DNA of 15,205 bases from Phoronis ovalis (Eukaryota > Phoronida > Phoronidae), in assembly GCA_028565635.1 (NCBI GenBank), contig JAOXYB010028645.1, forward strand, positions 1 through 15,205, read 5' to 3'. Both the position numbers and the translations under genes were made by a program. Below are positions 9,901-15,205 of this stretch, in pieces (positions within the stretch are counted from its first letter, which is position 1; each line of letters opens with the position of its first letter). The notes under the pieces were generated by a model. It did not search any database and was not told the DNA's origin. It saw only the letters and a list, made by a program, of their open reading frames with translations.

Positions 9901-11149
9901 ATATGTCATCTACAACATACGAGGCTAAACCCTTGGCGGGTTTATTGCACCATGAGTTCCATTGTGGAAATGTAATTGTTAAAGTTGGGGTCCCAGAATC
10001 TTTGGCTAAAACGTTCAAAAATTGTGTTCCAAAATGTTTTTGCTAATCAATCTTCTGTAACTGAAGTTCACAAAATCACATTTTTTTTCCATAAAATATG
10101 AGCCCGTATAAGAAAAAAACAGCCGTAGAAACTCGTGAGAACAACAAATTTCTCCACCAGATGGTGCATTCTATCCTGAAAATTGTACCCTTGCCGCCAT
10201 ATTTCTTAGTTCTCATTTTCACTAATAGATGGCAAATTTTGGTGGATCCGCAAAAACTCTACATTTTCACCAATTACTCGCTAATACAGCGAACTTTTGG
10301 AAAATATTTTGGTATGTATGTTAGAACTTAGTTTTGAGTGAAATGACACCAACTTGAAATTTTGGGTATATATTCAGCGATTGTGCAAAAGATTCTGGGA
10401 CCCCAACTTTAAATAAATGTAACTTTTTATTGCCTAAAATCGCTACATTTACACAGTTGCTGTCCATGCAAAGATCTGTGTAGCTGAGCAGGAAAAAAGT
10501 AACTACCAAACTTTGGGGTTTGGCTTGCAACACAGTATACTTACCAATATTATCTTTTGTAAGTTTGGCACCTTCAGCTTTCAGAAAAAATATTGATTTC
10601 TTTTGTAAATCACTAGGGGGTTGTAGAGAAGCAATGATCTTTCTCTTTGGTTTGATATATACAAACAGACGCTTTATATCTTCATTATTAATGAATTCAT
10701 GAAAGGACAATCTGAAAATTAGAATATTGGAGATTTTTTGTTATTGTTTAGTTTAACAGTTTTTTTATGTCCCATCTATTAAAATGTTTATTCTCTCAAA
10801 AGTAAACTTAACCAGAAATACTAAGTATTCTTCTTACGACTACATCCAAATTCCTAAATGCATGTGTCATTATATAATTGCTTACTGTACGTATTTAATA
10901 ATAAGGCAAATATTATGGTTCTGCACAGTAAAATGTCTGACAACATCCTCGTGAATAGGACTAAGTAATGTGGTGTATATGTGTGTGTGTATGTATACAC
11001 ACACACACATATTCTCAGACCTATGTAATAATCAATATTTCCCTTCTTTACCTGTTTTCATCATTTAAGAACATTTGCTTGAGATCTTCATTTCTTGGTT
11101 TTAATGATGAGCTAATTCTAGCTTCTAACCAACGCAGTCGTTCGTCCAT
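788..11149 (-). CDS. Axonemal dynein heavy chain, N-terminal tail (19 exons, partial at 3' end)
   Basis: Heavy chain of a ciliary/flagellar dynein arm. Only the tail is present: 1003 residues in 19 exons, joined 11149-11052, 10711-10545, 9276-9083, 8748-8623, 8151-7930, 7670-7522, 7240-7129, 6742-6621, 6277-6083, 5904-5673, 5212-5093, 4642-4475, 3770-3667, 3367-3289, 2910-2620, 2206-1971, 1627-1549, 1261-1118, 958-788. Every junction keeps frame. Tail landmarks seen: KIVLPLP (155-161), LVWQYSRYY (313-321), RPPMHKNMP (610-618), HVNLDPKLL (713-721) and WADYVDYIDAIVLDG (909-923). These match the DHC_N1 tail region of multi-headed axonemal dyneins. By eye the HKNMP and VNLDP blocks are closest to the outer-arm beta class (DNAH9/11/17), but the GPLDEVDMW and YY blocks also resemble DNAH2, DNAH5/8 and DNAH10, so I leave the paralogue open. 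The tail mediates dimerisation and binding of intermediate chains and docking factors. The linker, AAA+ ring, stalk and microtubule-binding domain must lie left of the window. Confidence 0.93.
1118..1261 (-). CDS. Dynein exon 18 (residues 899-946)
   Basis: The acceptor is ATTTTTCAG|GCTGTC and the donor AAAGAG|GTTTAA. It encodes SPAWADYVDYIDAIVLDGL, equivalent to '..W..YV.YID..VLDGF...I..SL..L'. Confidence 0.9.
1549..1627 (-). CDS. Dynein exon 17 (residues 872-898)
   Basis: The acceptor is TTATTTCAG|TCAATT and the donor TATGAG|GTGTGG, a weak donor. SGNKIHTLLKDSYE matches 'SG.KIH.LV.EN' in DNAH9. Confidence 0.85.
1971..2206 (-). CDS. Dynein exon 16 (residues 794-872)
   Basis: The acceptor is TTCTATAG|CTGCTG and the donor ACAAAA|GTAAGTG. 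It begins LLEQGLSHYTWKTTESADFI, the family 'L..GL..L.W.S..I..YI' block, then a helical stretch. Confidence 0.9.
2620..2910 (-). CDS. Dynein exon 15 (residues 697-793)
   Basis: This is the longest exon, 97 codons. The acceptor is CCTTGTTAG|GTGGCT and the donor GACCAG|GTTAGTAG. HVNLDPKLLLLLREIHYLAQ corresponds to the highly conserved 'VNFDP.L...LRE..YL', followed by helices ending FEKPLFERKLSRIDQ ('VE.PL....L..ID'). Confidence 0.93.
3289..3367 (-). CDS. Dynein exon 14 (residues 670-696)
   Basis: The acceptor is GTTTTCTAG|GTATGAG and the donor CTACTA|GTAAGTTT. It encodes YEDMIVSDWKTHV...LKQPLL, the family 'YE...Y..W...V......L..PLL' segment. Confidence 0.88.
3667..3770 (-). CDS. Dynein exon 13 (residues 636-670)
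   Basis: The acceptor is TGTTTCAG|GGACCC and the donor TTAGACAA|GTTAGC. GPMEKIKHISPHSLEGDLGW continues the 'R(I/V)..PM.K...' helix, and the exon closes with YNELTRDLD just before the conserved (K)YE motif. Confidence 0.88.
4475..4642 (-). CDS. Dynein exon 12 (residues 580-635)
   Basis: The acceptor is CATATCTGCAG|GCAAAT and the donor AGTACAG|GTATAC; the exon is 56 codons. RPPMHKNMPSVVSKLNWVQ is a strong match to the tail motif 'PP.HKNMP.VAG.L.WA..LR.RI'. This is the best single piece of evidence for axonemal dynein. Confidence 0.93.
5093..5212 (-). CDS. Dynein exon 11 (residues 540-579), GC donor
   Basis: The acceptor is ATTATGTAG|GATTTG. The best donor is GTACAG|GCAAGT, a GC-AG intron. It encodes DLEKKLAEILRNAFAQCP and LRLLEVFEGISGRELVQ, matching the family 'DL(D/E)RRL..IF..AF....GLE..FKL...' segment. 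Confidence 0.87.
5673..5904 (-). CDS. Dynein exon 10 (residues 462-539)
   Basis: The acceptor is TTTGTTGTAG|ATGTAAT and the donor GTCAAG|GTAATT. CNDVLELVQTTRHFRLL continues the 'RL..VE.LF.T...F..L' helix, followed by a Gly/Ala-rich loop (AGAAEVGGAGSQ) and a long helix ending FRTVVK. Confidence 0.88.
6083..6277 (-). CDS. Dynein exon 9 (residues 397-462), unusual insertion
   Basis: The acceptor is TAATTTTTTAG|GATTCT and the donor ATGGAAAG|GTTTGT. It encodes a basic/aromatic stretch (VWTTKLYGPHVYTPKYGVRR), an acidic stretch, then WPPRNAPCFDLLNAFMER. That last part aligns with the family 'W.F....VF.RLD.F..R' segment. The first two-thirds have no counterpart I recognise in other axonemal heavy chains. 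Confidence 0.82.
6621..6742 (-). CDS. Dynein exon 8 (residues 357-397)
   Basis: The acceptor is TTTTGTAG|TCCTAT and the donor GAAAAT|GTTAGT. It ends the SKLKEALRVCAAFRGTYLDYRDK helix and enters an acidic, Asn-rich stretch (TDEINATNIEENKEK) that starts the unusual insertion described in the findings. Confidence 0.82.
7129..7240 (-). CDS. Dynein exon 7 (residues 319-356)
   Basis: The acceptor is CTTTTCAG|GTATTAC and the donor TTAGAG|GTAAAG. It completes the R-YY motif and continues through FHNLLRVISNEVVHRA, the helix equivalent to '..LLQEI.N.LI..A'. Confidence 0.87.
7522..7670 (-). CDS. Dynein exon 6 (residues 270-319)
   Basis: The acceptor is AATTTCAG|GGTGCA and the donor TATTCAAG|GTAAGAAG; it ends 2 nt into a codon. 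EEILRFLSTLLPWFEQL and LMHTLMLVWQYS match the 'FL..L......L' and '(V/I)W..S.YY' helices of the tail. Confidence 0.88.
7930..8151 (-). CDS. Dynein exon 5 (residues 196-269)
   Basis: The acceptor is TTTATTTAG|GGTGTT and the donor GACAAG|GTAGGC. GPLDEVDMWNRR (215-226) matches the conserved 'G..E(I/L)EFW..R' segment at the start of the DHC_N1 region. The remainder is predicted helical. Confidence 0.88.
8623..8748 (-). CDS. Dynein exon 4 (residues 154-195)
   Basis: The acceptor is TTTTATACAG|GGTAAG and the donor ATCAGG|GTATGTC; the exon is exactly 42 codons. It carries GKIVLPLPS, the family 'GKTLLPLP' block, then VLHVLESTVIGWIKQIR, the helix equivalent to VIYAIESAVIKWSYQV. Confidence 0.88.
9083..9276 (-). 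CDS. Dynein exon 3 (residues 89-153)
   Basis: The acceptor is TTTTTTTTGTATAG|GTGAAG and the donor CATGGG|GTAAGTAC. It encodes SPLEHLDLLAREVYLPLL, which parallels APLEHLAALFSEVVLPVL of DNAH9. Plus-strand open frames across this exon are antisense shadows. Confidence 0.88.
9926..9944. repeat. Short perfect hairpin
   Basis: TAAACCC and GGGTTTA form a 7 bp stem around a 5 base loop, 35 bases outside the TTAA element. No function is evident. Confidence 0.5.
9983..10013 (+). repeat. Left terminal inverted repeat of the TTAA element
   Basis: It is identical to the reverse complement of 10388-10408 over the outer 21 bases. Beyond that it reads GGC versus TGC, and further matches fade by about base 31. 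Confidence 0.8.
10378..10408 (-). repeat. Right terminal inverted repeat of the TTAA element
   Basis: Inverted partner of 9983-10013. It ends CCCCAACT directly before TTAA at 10409. Confidence 0.8.
10545..10711 (-). CDS. Dynein exon 2 (residues 33-88)
   Basis: The acceptor is TAATTTTCAG|ATTG and the donor AATATTG|GTAAGTAT. The exon encodes an acidic segment and then SIFFLKAEGAKLTKDNI, equivalent to the 'FFLRT...' beta-strand block in the first 130 residues of other axonemal heavy chains. It is followed on the minus strand by the 1268 bp intron that contains the TTAA element. Confidence 0.87.
10978..11012. repeat. TG/CA microsatellite forming a near-palindrome
   Basis: A (GT)n tract runs directly into ATGTA and then a (CA)n tract in dynein intron 1, so the two halves can pair as a hairpin or cruciform. 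It is probably a simple-sequence expansion. Confidence 0.75.
11052..11149 (-). CDS. Dynein exon 1 (start codon, residues 1-32)
   Basis: First coding exon. It begins MDERLRWLEARISSSLKP, like the short basic/hydrophobic N-terminus (RLRLLGTYVAMSLR) of DNAH9-type chains. It ends AAAACAG|GTAAAG and leaves 2 nt of a codon. This ATG is chosen because an in-frame TAA lies 11 codons upstream (counting through the possible acceptor at 11167), with no other ATG between. The context is ACCATGG, a good Kozak match. Confidence 0.85.
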
Positions 11150-11166
11150 GGTATTTTGTATAGCTG
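11150..11166 (-). other. Probable 5' UTR part of dynein exon 1, with upstream acceptor
   Basis: Seventeen bases upstream of the start codon the minus strand reads TTTACTATTTCAG|CAGC, a good 3' splice site. This suggests that one or more non-coding leader exons lie further right (above 11167). This is inference from the splice consensus only. Confidence 0.45.
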
Positions 11167-11736
11167 CTGAAATAGTAAAGTTTAATTATGAAAAATGCTG
11201 CAACTTGTGTAAAAATATATAAGGTATGTGATATTCTTTCATGACTTGTTAATGTTCACTAAGCAGTCGTTTAGCTTCTTGTCAACTAGTACGTAGAAAT
11301 TTTTAGATAGACAATAGTGCATATGCAGATACACTGACCTATTATTTACTATATAATTATAAGTAGAACTATCAATTTAATATTGGATTCATTTGGGAAT
11401 TCAACACAGCACGGTAGTCCAATTTTCATTATCCACATCAAGCTCAATATCGACAGAATCCAAGAACTGCCTAAAACTTCAAAGATTCTTTGGCCAAATT
11501 TGTGTTGAGCCCTTGTACATCATTTCAGCAAAATGATTTTCCTTGAATGTTACACACCGCTAGAAACTTGTACATTACATTTTTCATCGATCGATACCAA
11601 AAAAAGGGGGATCATAGATAATCTAAGCGTTGTTCCTGAGAAATCATCCTTTGAAAGAATGATCCAGATGTAGTAACTGATTCTGTATCTGTATAAGTAC
11701 GTGGAATAACCCAATTTCTGGTCAATAATCAACGGC

Positions 11737-11753
11737 GAGAGAGAGAGAGAGAG
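11737..11753. repeat. (GA)n tract, possible GAGA-factor site
   Basis: There are 17 bases of uninterrupted GA about 590 bp upstream of the dynein start codon. Such tracts bind Trl/GAGA-type factors in insects and are common in promoters. A plain microsatellite is equally possible. Confidence 0.4.
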
Positions 11754-12842
11754 CAAACTAATAGCGATTTATAGTCGCTAGTTGTCAACTGACTCTTCCT
11801 TAACAGCTTCTTCTCTTCCATCAGTTGGTTCTAATCTATTACAGTTCTTGGAAAGAATGAGTTTCTATAATATCAGTCTTGCAATGTGTAATTTGAAAAC
11901 AACAAGGAATGTTTGTATATGTAGAGTATTTTGTTAATATATTACTAGTATCATAATCCACAAATAGTTTAAGATTTACAGAGCATCTGCGTCTCTGGGA
12001 TATCAAGTATTTGTCAGTATAAATAGATGGATTAAAGCCCTCAGCAACTTTAAGTAGAAAGAACAGCCATGAGATGCCATATTCTTATAATAATGCAGTA
12101 ACATTACCAGTTTCTCTGGATTTATAATCATTTGAGATGAATCTTATTGCTTGACGTCGATTAGCGAAAATTGAGCCGATTATGAGGCTGGTGGCATTAT
12201 ATTCTGTGTTGTGGAGCTTAAATCAATAGTTAATAGTGGCTGTAGAAAACACAGAGCATAAGAATTGGACTACCGAGAACTAGAACACCAAAGCCAAAGG
12301 TCAGTTCAAGCATTCCTTAAAAGTTAGTACTACATTTGTCTACACATCAAATGAAACCTTAAGATAAGAGCAGCCCGTACCATGTAAGTAGCTCCAAATT
12401 TTTATAAAACAATGGAGCGCTAAGGAAAATTTCTGCGATAATTTATACATTGATTCAAGAAGACAGTCGTAAACAGAAATTTGGGGCAAAAGAAGCGGTA
12501 AACATATCATGCCTTGTTCTTTATACTTTTATAGACTTAGAATAGTTGCTTGCATGTATTTGAGAATTGTGAATATTTATGAATGCTTTTGCAAAAGGTT
12601 TGCAGGTAGAATGTCTTTCCTTACCTTGTTCTATAAGTTCTCTTCAAAAATTACCAAATTGGTTCATAAAATAGAAAGTTTCATTGATTTTTTTATGACG
12701 GTATACAAAATTGTGCTTGAACCCTTTGCCGCCATATTGTTTCTGGTTGCCAGAGAGCTTCATTTGCATACCTAAAATTATTAATTTTCATAACTTTGTA
12801 CGCATTGAGTCGCATTAAATAGACATAAAAGTGTATATAACC

Positions 12843-12862
12843 TTATATTTTATATATAAAAA
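12843..12862 (+). promoter_or_regulatory. TATA-like run, possible plus-strand promoter
   Basis: The sequence TTATATTTTATATATAAAAA lies about 80 bp before the CpG-rich block and 180-200 bp before a strong plus-strand splice donor (TTCTTAG|GTAAGTCAG at 13041). This would fit a TATA box for a non-coding first exon of the BACE-like gene. In such an AT-rich genome it may be chance. Confidence 0.2.
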
Positions 12863-14206
12863 TCCCAATTACCTAAAATAAATTTTGCAAATAATTTTCT
12901 CGTAATCCCGTGAAGTAAGAAAAACAGGTGCCCTCTATAGGGGATTCCCAAAACCGACTTCACTGGGAAATTTACAGGCGATAGTTTTGTTTTGGTTTCT
13001 TAGAAAGTCATTATTACATAGAATAACGAGGAAGTTCTTAGGTAAGTCAGTTATTGGAAAGTTACGTTTGATTTCGAGAGTTTGATTGAAGTAGTCGGAC
13101 ATTCCAATCATTCGTAAGCATAATATTTCATCCAGACAGCTCTTAGCCTTATTATTTATACAATTACAAAGTAATAAATATAATCTCATTCAGCCGGATC
13201 CATTTCCTCGTTTTCCTTGTTTACGTTTAATTTGCTTGGTATCATTATCCATACTGTAGATAAGATTTCCGTGAGATTAAGGAAACGTTTCCGAAGTGGA
13301 ATGAGCCATCTTTTTATTGAAAAAGCTGTTATTCATTACGCCTATTCATTAACTCGTGCTAATTTAATAGCCTATTACAGTATTAGTATTTGGAATCTTG
13401 GTGACACGTTCCTCCCCATTTCAAGACCTACTACTCCCCTGAGTACCAGACAGTATTTTAAAGGGTAACAATGTGTCTCACAACACACTGGAAATGCTAC
13501 ATGTATTAATATCAAGAATTAAATAACTTGTCTGGGGCTTTAGAATAAATGGTAGAGTTTGTTCAGATACCACAGTCATTCCAAATCATTCTAATTGTTG
13601 GTTAATTCAGGCAATAGCACTTAGTGTCCTTCATACCAAGTCACCTTAAGCATTAATTGCAGGATATAAAATTTAATACTGGTAATGCACAGCAAGTGAC
13701 TGGCACTAAATATTGTATTGTGAATAATTTGTAGGACACATATTTTTATAAGGTATTATTTTGATAATAAACAAATAATTGGTTTTATATGAATCTAAAA
13801 ATTAAACAGGAGTCCATAACAAGTGTTACATATATCTGTATATCTTTCAAGCGGAATACTACATTTAGCAATTTTGTATTAAAATATCATGTGCATTTTG
13901 AGATAGGAACAATTTTATACCCACTGGGTGTTAGCACATTGAAAATATCCACTTTTAAATCAATACCTATTACCATCAATTGCCAGTAGAAATATTATAT
14001 TCAGTTTGTTCATAGATAACTTGTTCAAGACTAGACAGTTCTATGTTTTCTATATTGCTGGTAATGTTGAGAATCTCCAGTAGCTACACACTAATTTCTT
14101 CGCTTGGCTTCTTTATTTCATAACATTGAATCTGCCACTCTTGATGATTACCAAATTTTTTTGCATTATTCAGCAACACATCATCCACAAGCTTGGGCCA
14201 TCATAC

Positions 14207-14220
14207 TGTATGTATGTATG
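14207..14220. repeat. (TGTA)n microsatellite
   Basis: Three and a half copies of TGTA about 360 bp upstream of the BACE-like start codon; no functional claim is made. Confidence 0.6.
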
Positions 14221-14580
14221 AGTATAACATCTTGAAATTGCAAAAATGTGAAATTTACATAACTATTCATCAATGGCCAATAAAATTGTTATTTTTGCAT
14301 ATTGTGTAGGAGTTCTGGATTTTCATGCAATTGTCAATAAATGTTTTAATTTTTAAATGTTTTGTAGGATAAAGGAACCTTTATTTGAGTTTCCTGGAAT
14401 ACAATTTCTATGACTACACCAACAGCAATATATTACTAAATTTGTGTTTTTGAGAACTAGGAGTATCTCTAATGGTCTTAAAGACGTGTACAATGTATTT
14501 GAAAATACTTACTTTATTTTTGCACGGGATTATATGAAATAATTTCTGTATATATTGAGTAATTTTGTAAGAAGAATAAG

Positions 14581-14817
14581 ATGAAAGCTGTGGTGAGAAA
14601 TAAGTTAATAGTCATTATCATTGGTTGTTTTGTTCATGTAAATATGTCAGAAATTTTTAAAATTCCATTAAAAAGAGCAAATGGATTAGTACGCAAATCC
14701 GTAGTGTCACCTGACAATAGGATTCCAGTGGTTGAAGAGGGGAAAGATCTGGACTTAAGTGGAAAACCTGGACAAGGATATTATACTGAAGTGGAAATTG
14801 GGACGCCTGCTCAAAAA
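14581..14817 (+). CDS. Bace: BACE-like (beta-secretase family) aspartic protease, first coding exon
   Basis: It encodes 79 residues: a basic start and hydrophobic core (KLIVIIIGCFVHV, residues 8-20) that fit a signal peptide, a short propeptide, then LDLSGKPGQGYYTEVEIGTP (residues 57-76) and AQK. The segment GK.GQGYY.E...G(S/T)P.Q is the start of the catalytic domain in BACE1/BACE2, distinct from cathepsin D or pepsin, which have NY.(D/N)AQYYG there. The exon ends AAA|GTGAGT in phase 0, just before the expected LVDTGSSNFAV catalytic block. The second catalytic Asp, transmembrane segment and tail must lie off the right edge. An in-frame TAA at 14560 with no other ATG before 14581 supports this start. 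The family cleaves membrane-protein ectodomains in acidic secretory or endosomal compartments. The exact insect substrate is unknown. Confidence 0.75.
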
Positions 14818-15205
14818 GTGAGTGAATAAGTCATTACCTTAAATTGTATGTTTATGTCAAATTCAGTAATAGAGTCTTCTCACAGCTATTCCATCAGTTG
14901 ATTTACCCTGTTTTATACAGGTACAAACTTCCAATCAATTACATTACAAATAAAGGTTTGTCTGACTTTAAAAAATCAGGAAACAAAATTTTAGAAAAAG
15001 AACCTTTTGAATACATGTATTATACTATATTATGTATCATATCAACAGGAACAAATTCTAAACCTAACTATTATTTTAATTTTGATAAGTTTGTTATAAT
15101 TCCTATTGAATGTATGCTTGGTTTGCACTAGACTGACATCAGTCGTTAGAAACATTGATTGGAAGTTTTTTAATACATTATAGTACTAAAATACATAAAA
15201 TAGTT
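14818..15205 (+). other. First intron of the BACE-like gene (partial)
   Basis: It starts GTGAGTGAAT. No DTGS-containing exon can be read before the window ends. The 95-codon open frame at 14844-15131 is Tyr/Ile/Asn-rich with no family resemblance and is taken as AT-rich intron sequence. Confidence 0.65.

Larger units (their letters stand above)
9983..10408. mobile_element. 426 bp non-autonomous TIR element (MITE), piggyBac-like TTAA target
   Basis: The left end AGTTGGGGTCCCAGAATC (from 9983) is repeated as its exact reverse complement at the right end (to 10408). Identity runs 21 bases and then continues imperfectly to about 30. TTAA sits immediately outside both ends (9979-9982 and 10409-10412), the target duplication typical of piggyBac-type elements. 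The interior has no transposase-like open frame, so it would be mobilised in trans. Termini beginning AGTTGGGG are not the classic piggyBac CCC ends, so the superfamily is inferred from TTAA only. An 8 bp direct repeat AAATGTAA (9968-9975, 10415-10422) also flanks it, but not symmetrically. That leaves an 8 bp duplication (hAT-like) as a weaker alternative. Confidence 0.72.
9277..10544 (-). other. Dynein intron 2, longest complete intron, holding a mobile element
   Basis: The 1268 bp length compares with 159-704 bp for the other complete introns of this gene. About a third of it (9979-10412) is the TTAA-flanked element. The rest (9277-9978, 10413-10544) is AT-rich with a short perfect hairpin at 9926-9944 and no coding signal. 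Confidence 0.8.
11167..14580. other. 3.4 kb intergenic region between divergent genes
   Basis: The dynein gene leaves to the left and the BACE-like gene to the right, so both promoters should lie here. I see no confident protein-coding gene. It contains a GA tract (11737-11753), a candidate minus-strand leader-exon donor at 12625|12624, a TATA-like run near 12850, a CpG-rich block (about 12935-13420), a strong plus-strand donor at 13041 and a TGTA microsatellite (14207-14220). Open frames of 66-88 codons at 12509-12775, 12935-13189, 13217-13468 and 13789-13989 show no recognisable family. Confidence 0.6.

Noticed and set aside
10098-10331. 77-codon plus-strand frame inside the TTAA element
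   Set aside because: It has no transposase-like motif (no DDD/E signature or zinc finger) and lies in a 426 bp element too short to encode one. Treated as chance.
10321-10544. C-terminal extension of the open frame through dynein exon 2 (VLQAKPQSLVV... down to 10321)
   Set aside because: A perfect GTAAGT donor at 10544-10539 ends the exon. The extension is intron read-through that runs into the right end of the TTAA element.
11550-11756. 68-codon minus-strand frame beginning MLSLSLSP
   Set aside because: Its start is just the GA microsatellite read on the other strand; no further support.
12509-12775. 88-codon plus-strand frame rich in Phe, Leu, Ile and Tyr
   Set aside because: Its composition matches translated AT-rich intergenic DNA, with no recognisable family and no supporting promoter or splice context.
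12935-13189. 84-codon minus-strand frame (CLDEILCLRMIGMSDYF...)
   Set aside because: It reads somewhat protein-like and sits in CpG-rich DNA, but I recognise no family and a short MDPAE-stop frame precedes its ATG. Kept only as part of a finding, not as a gene.
13217-13989. Plus-strand frames of 83 and 66 codons (13217-13468, 13789-13989)
   Set aside because: Neither shows a domain, signal peptide or splice logic linking it to the BACE-like exon.
14844-15131. 95-codon plus-strand frame after the BACE-like exon
   Set aside because: It lacks the DTGS active site expected next, is dominated by Tyr/Ile/Asn/Lys, and begins inside the intron after a clear GTGAGT donor.
1-15205. tRNA, rRNA, CRISPR array, LINE/retrovirus or toxin-antitoxin genes
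   Set aside because: I looked for their hallmarks (tRNA arm motifs, spaced direct repeats, reverse transcriptase or integrase motifs) and saw none. A tRNAscan, Rfam or repeat-library search could still find degenerate ones.

Overview
The window looks like nuclear DNA from an animal, most probably an insect. It is AT-rich, its genes are split into many short exons by mostly 160-700 bp introns with ordinary GT...AG borders, and both recognisable proteins are animal families. There are no bacterial operons, rRNA, tRNA or CRISPR arrays that I can see.

Layout: (1) About 788-11149, minus strand, holds the first 19 coding exons of an axonemal dynein heavy chain. I read the exons by eye: the splice phases close exactly and give 1003 uninterrupted residues from the start methionine. 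All of this is the N-terminal tail, which assembles the dynein arm and binds intermediate chains. The motor domain lies off the left edge. (2) Positions 1-787 are the start of the next dynein intron. They contain a CpG-rich patch with a possible plus-strand splice pair. (3) Dynein intron 2 (9277-10544) is the longest complete intron. It carries a 426 bp element with terminal inverted repeats flanked by TTAA, which looks like a non-autonomous piggyBac-like MITE. (4) Positions 11167-14580 are a 3.4 kb intergenic region between two divergently transcribed genes. It holds a GA-repeat tract, a CpG-rich block around 12.9-13.45 kb, candidate leader-exon splice sites and no convincing gene. (5) Positions 14581-14817, plus strand, are the first coding exon of a BACE-like (beta-secretase family) aspartic protease: signal peptide, short propeptide and the first strand of the catalytic domain. 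It stops just before the exon expected to carry the first DTGS active-site motif. The rest lies off the right edge.

The two genes are not obviously related in function. One is a ciliary or sperm-flagellar motor subunit and the other a secretory-pathway membrane protease. They share only a divergent upstream region.

I do not see a new multi-gene system. The items most worth a second look are the TTAA/TIR element, a GC-AG intron in the dynein gene, a roughly 45-60 residue insertion in the dynein tail that I do not recognise from other axonemal dyneins, and the possible nested plus-strand exon pair at the left edge whose reading frame would end in KDEL.
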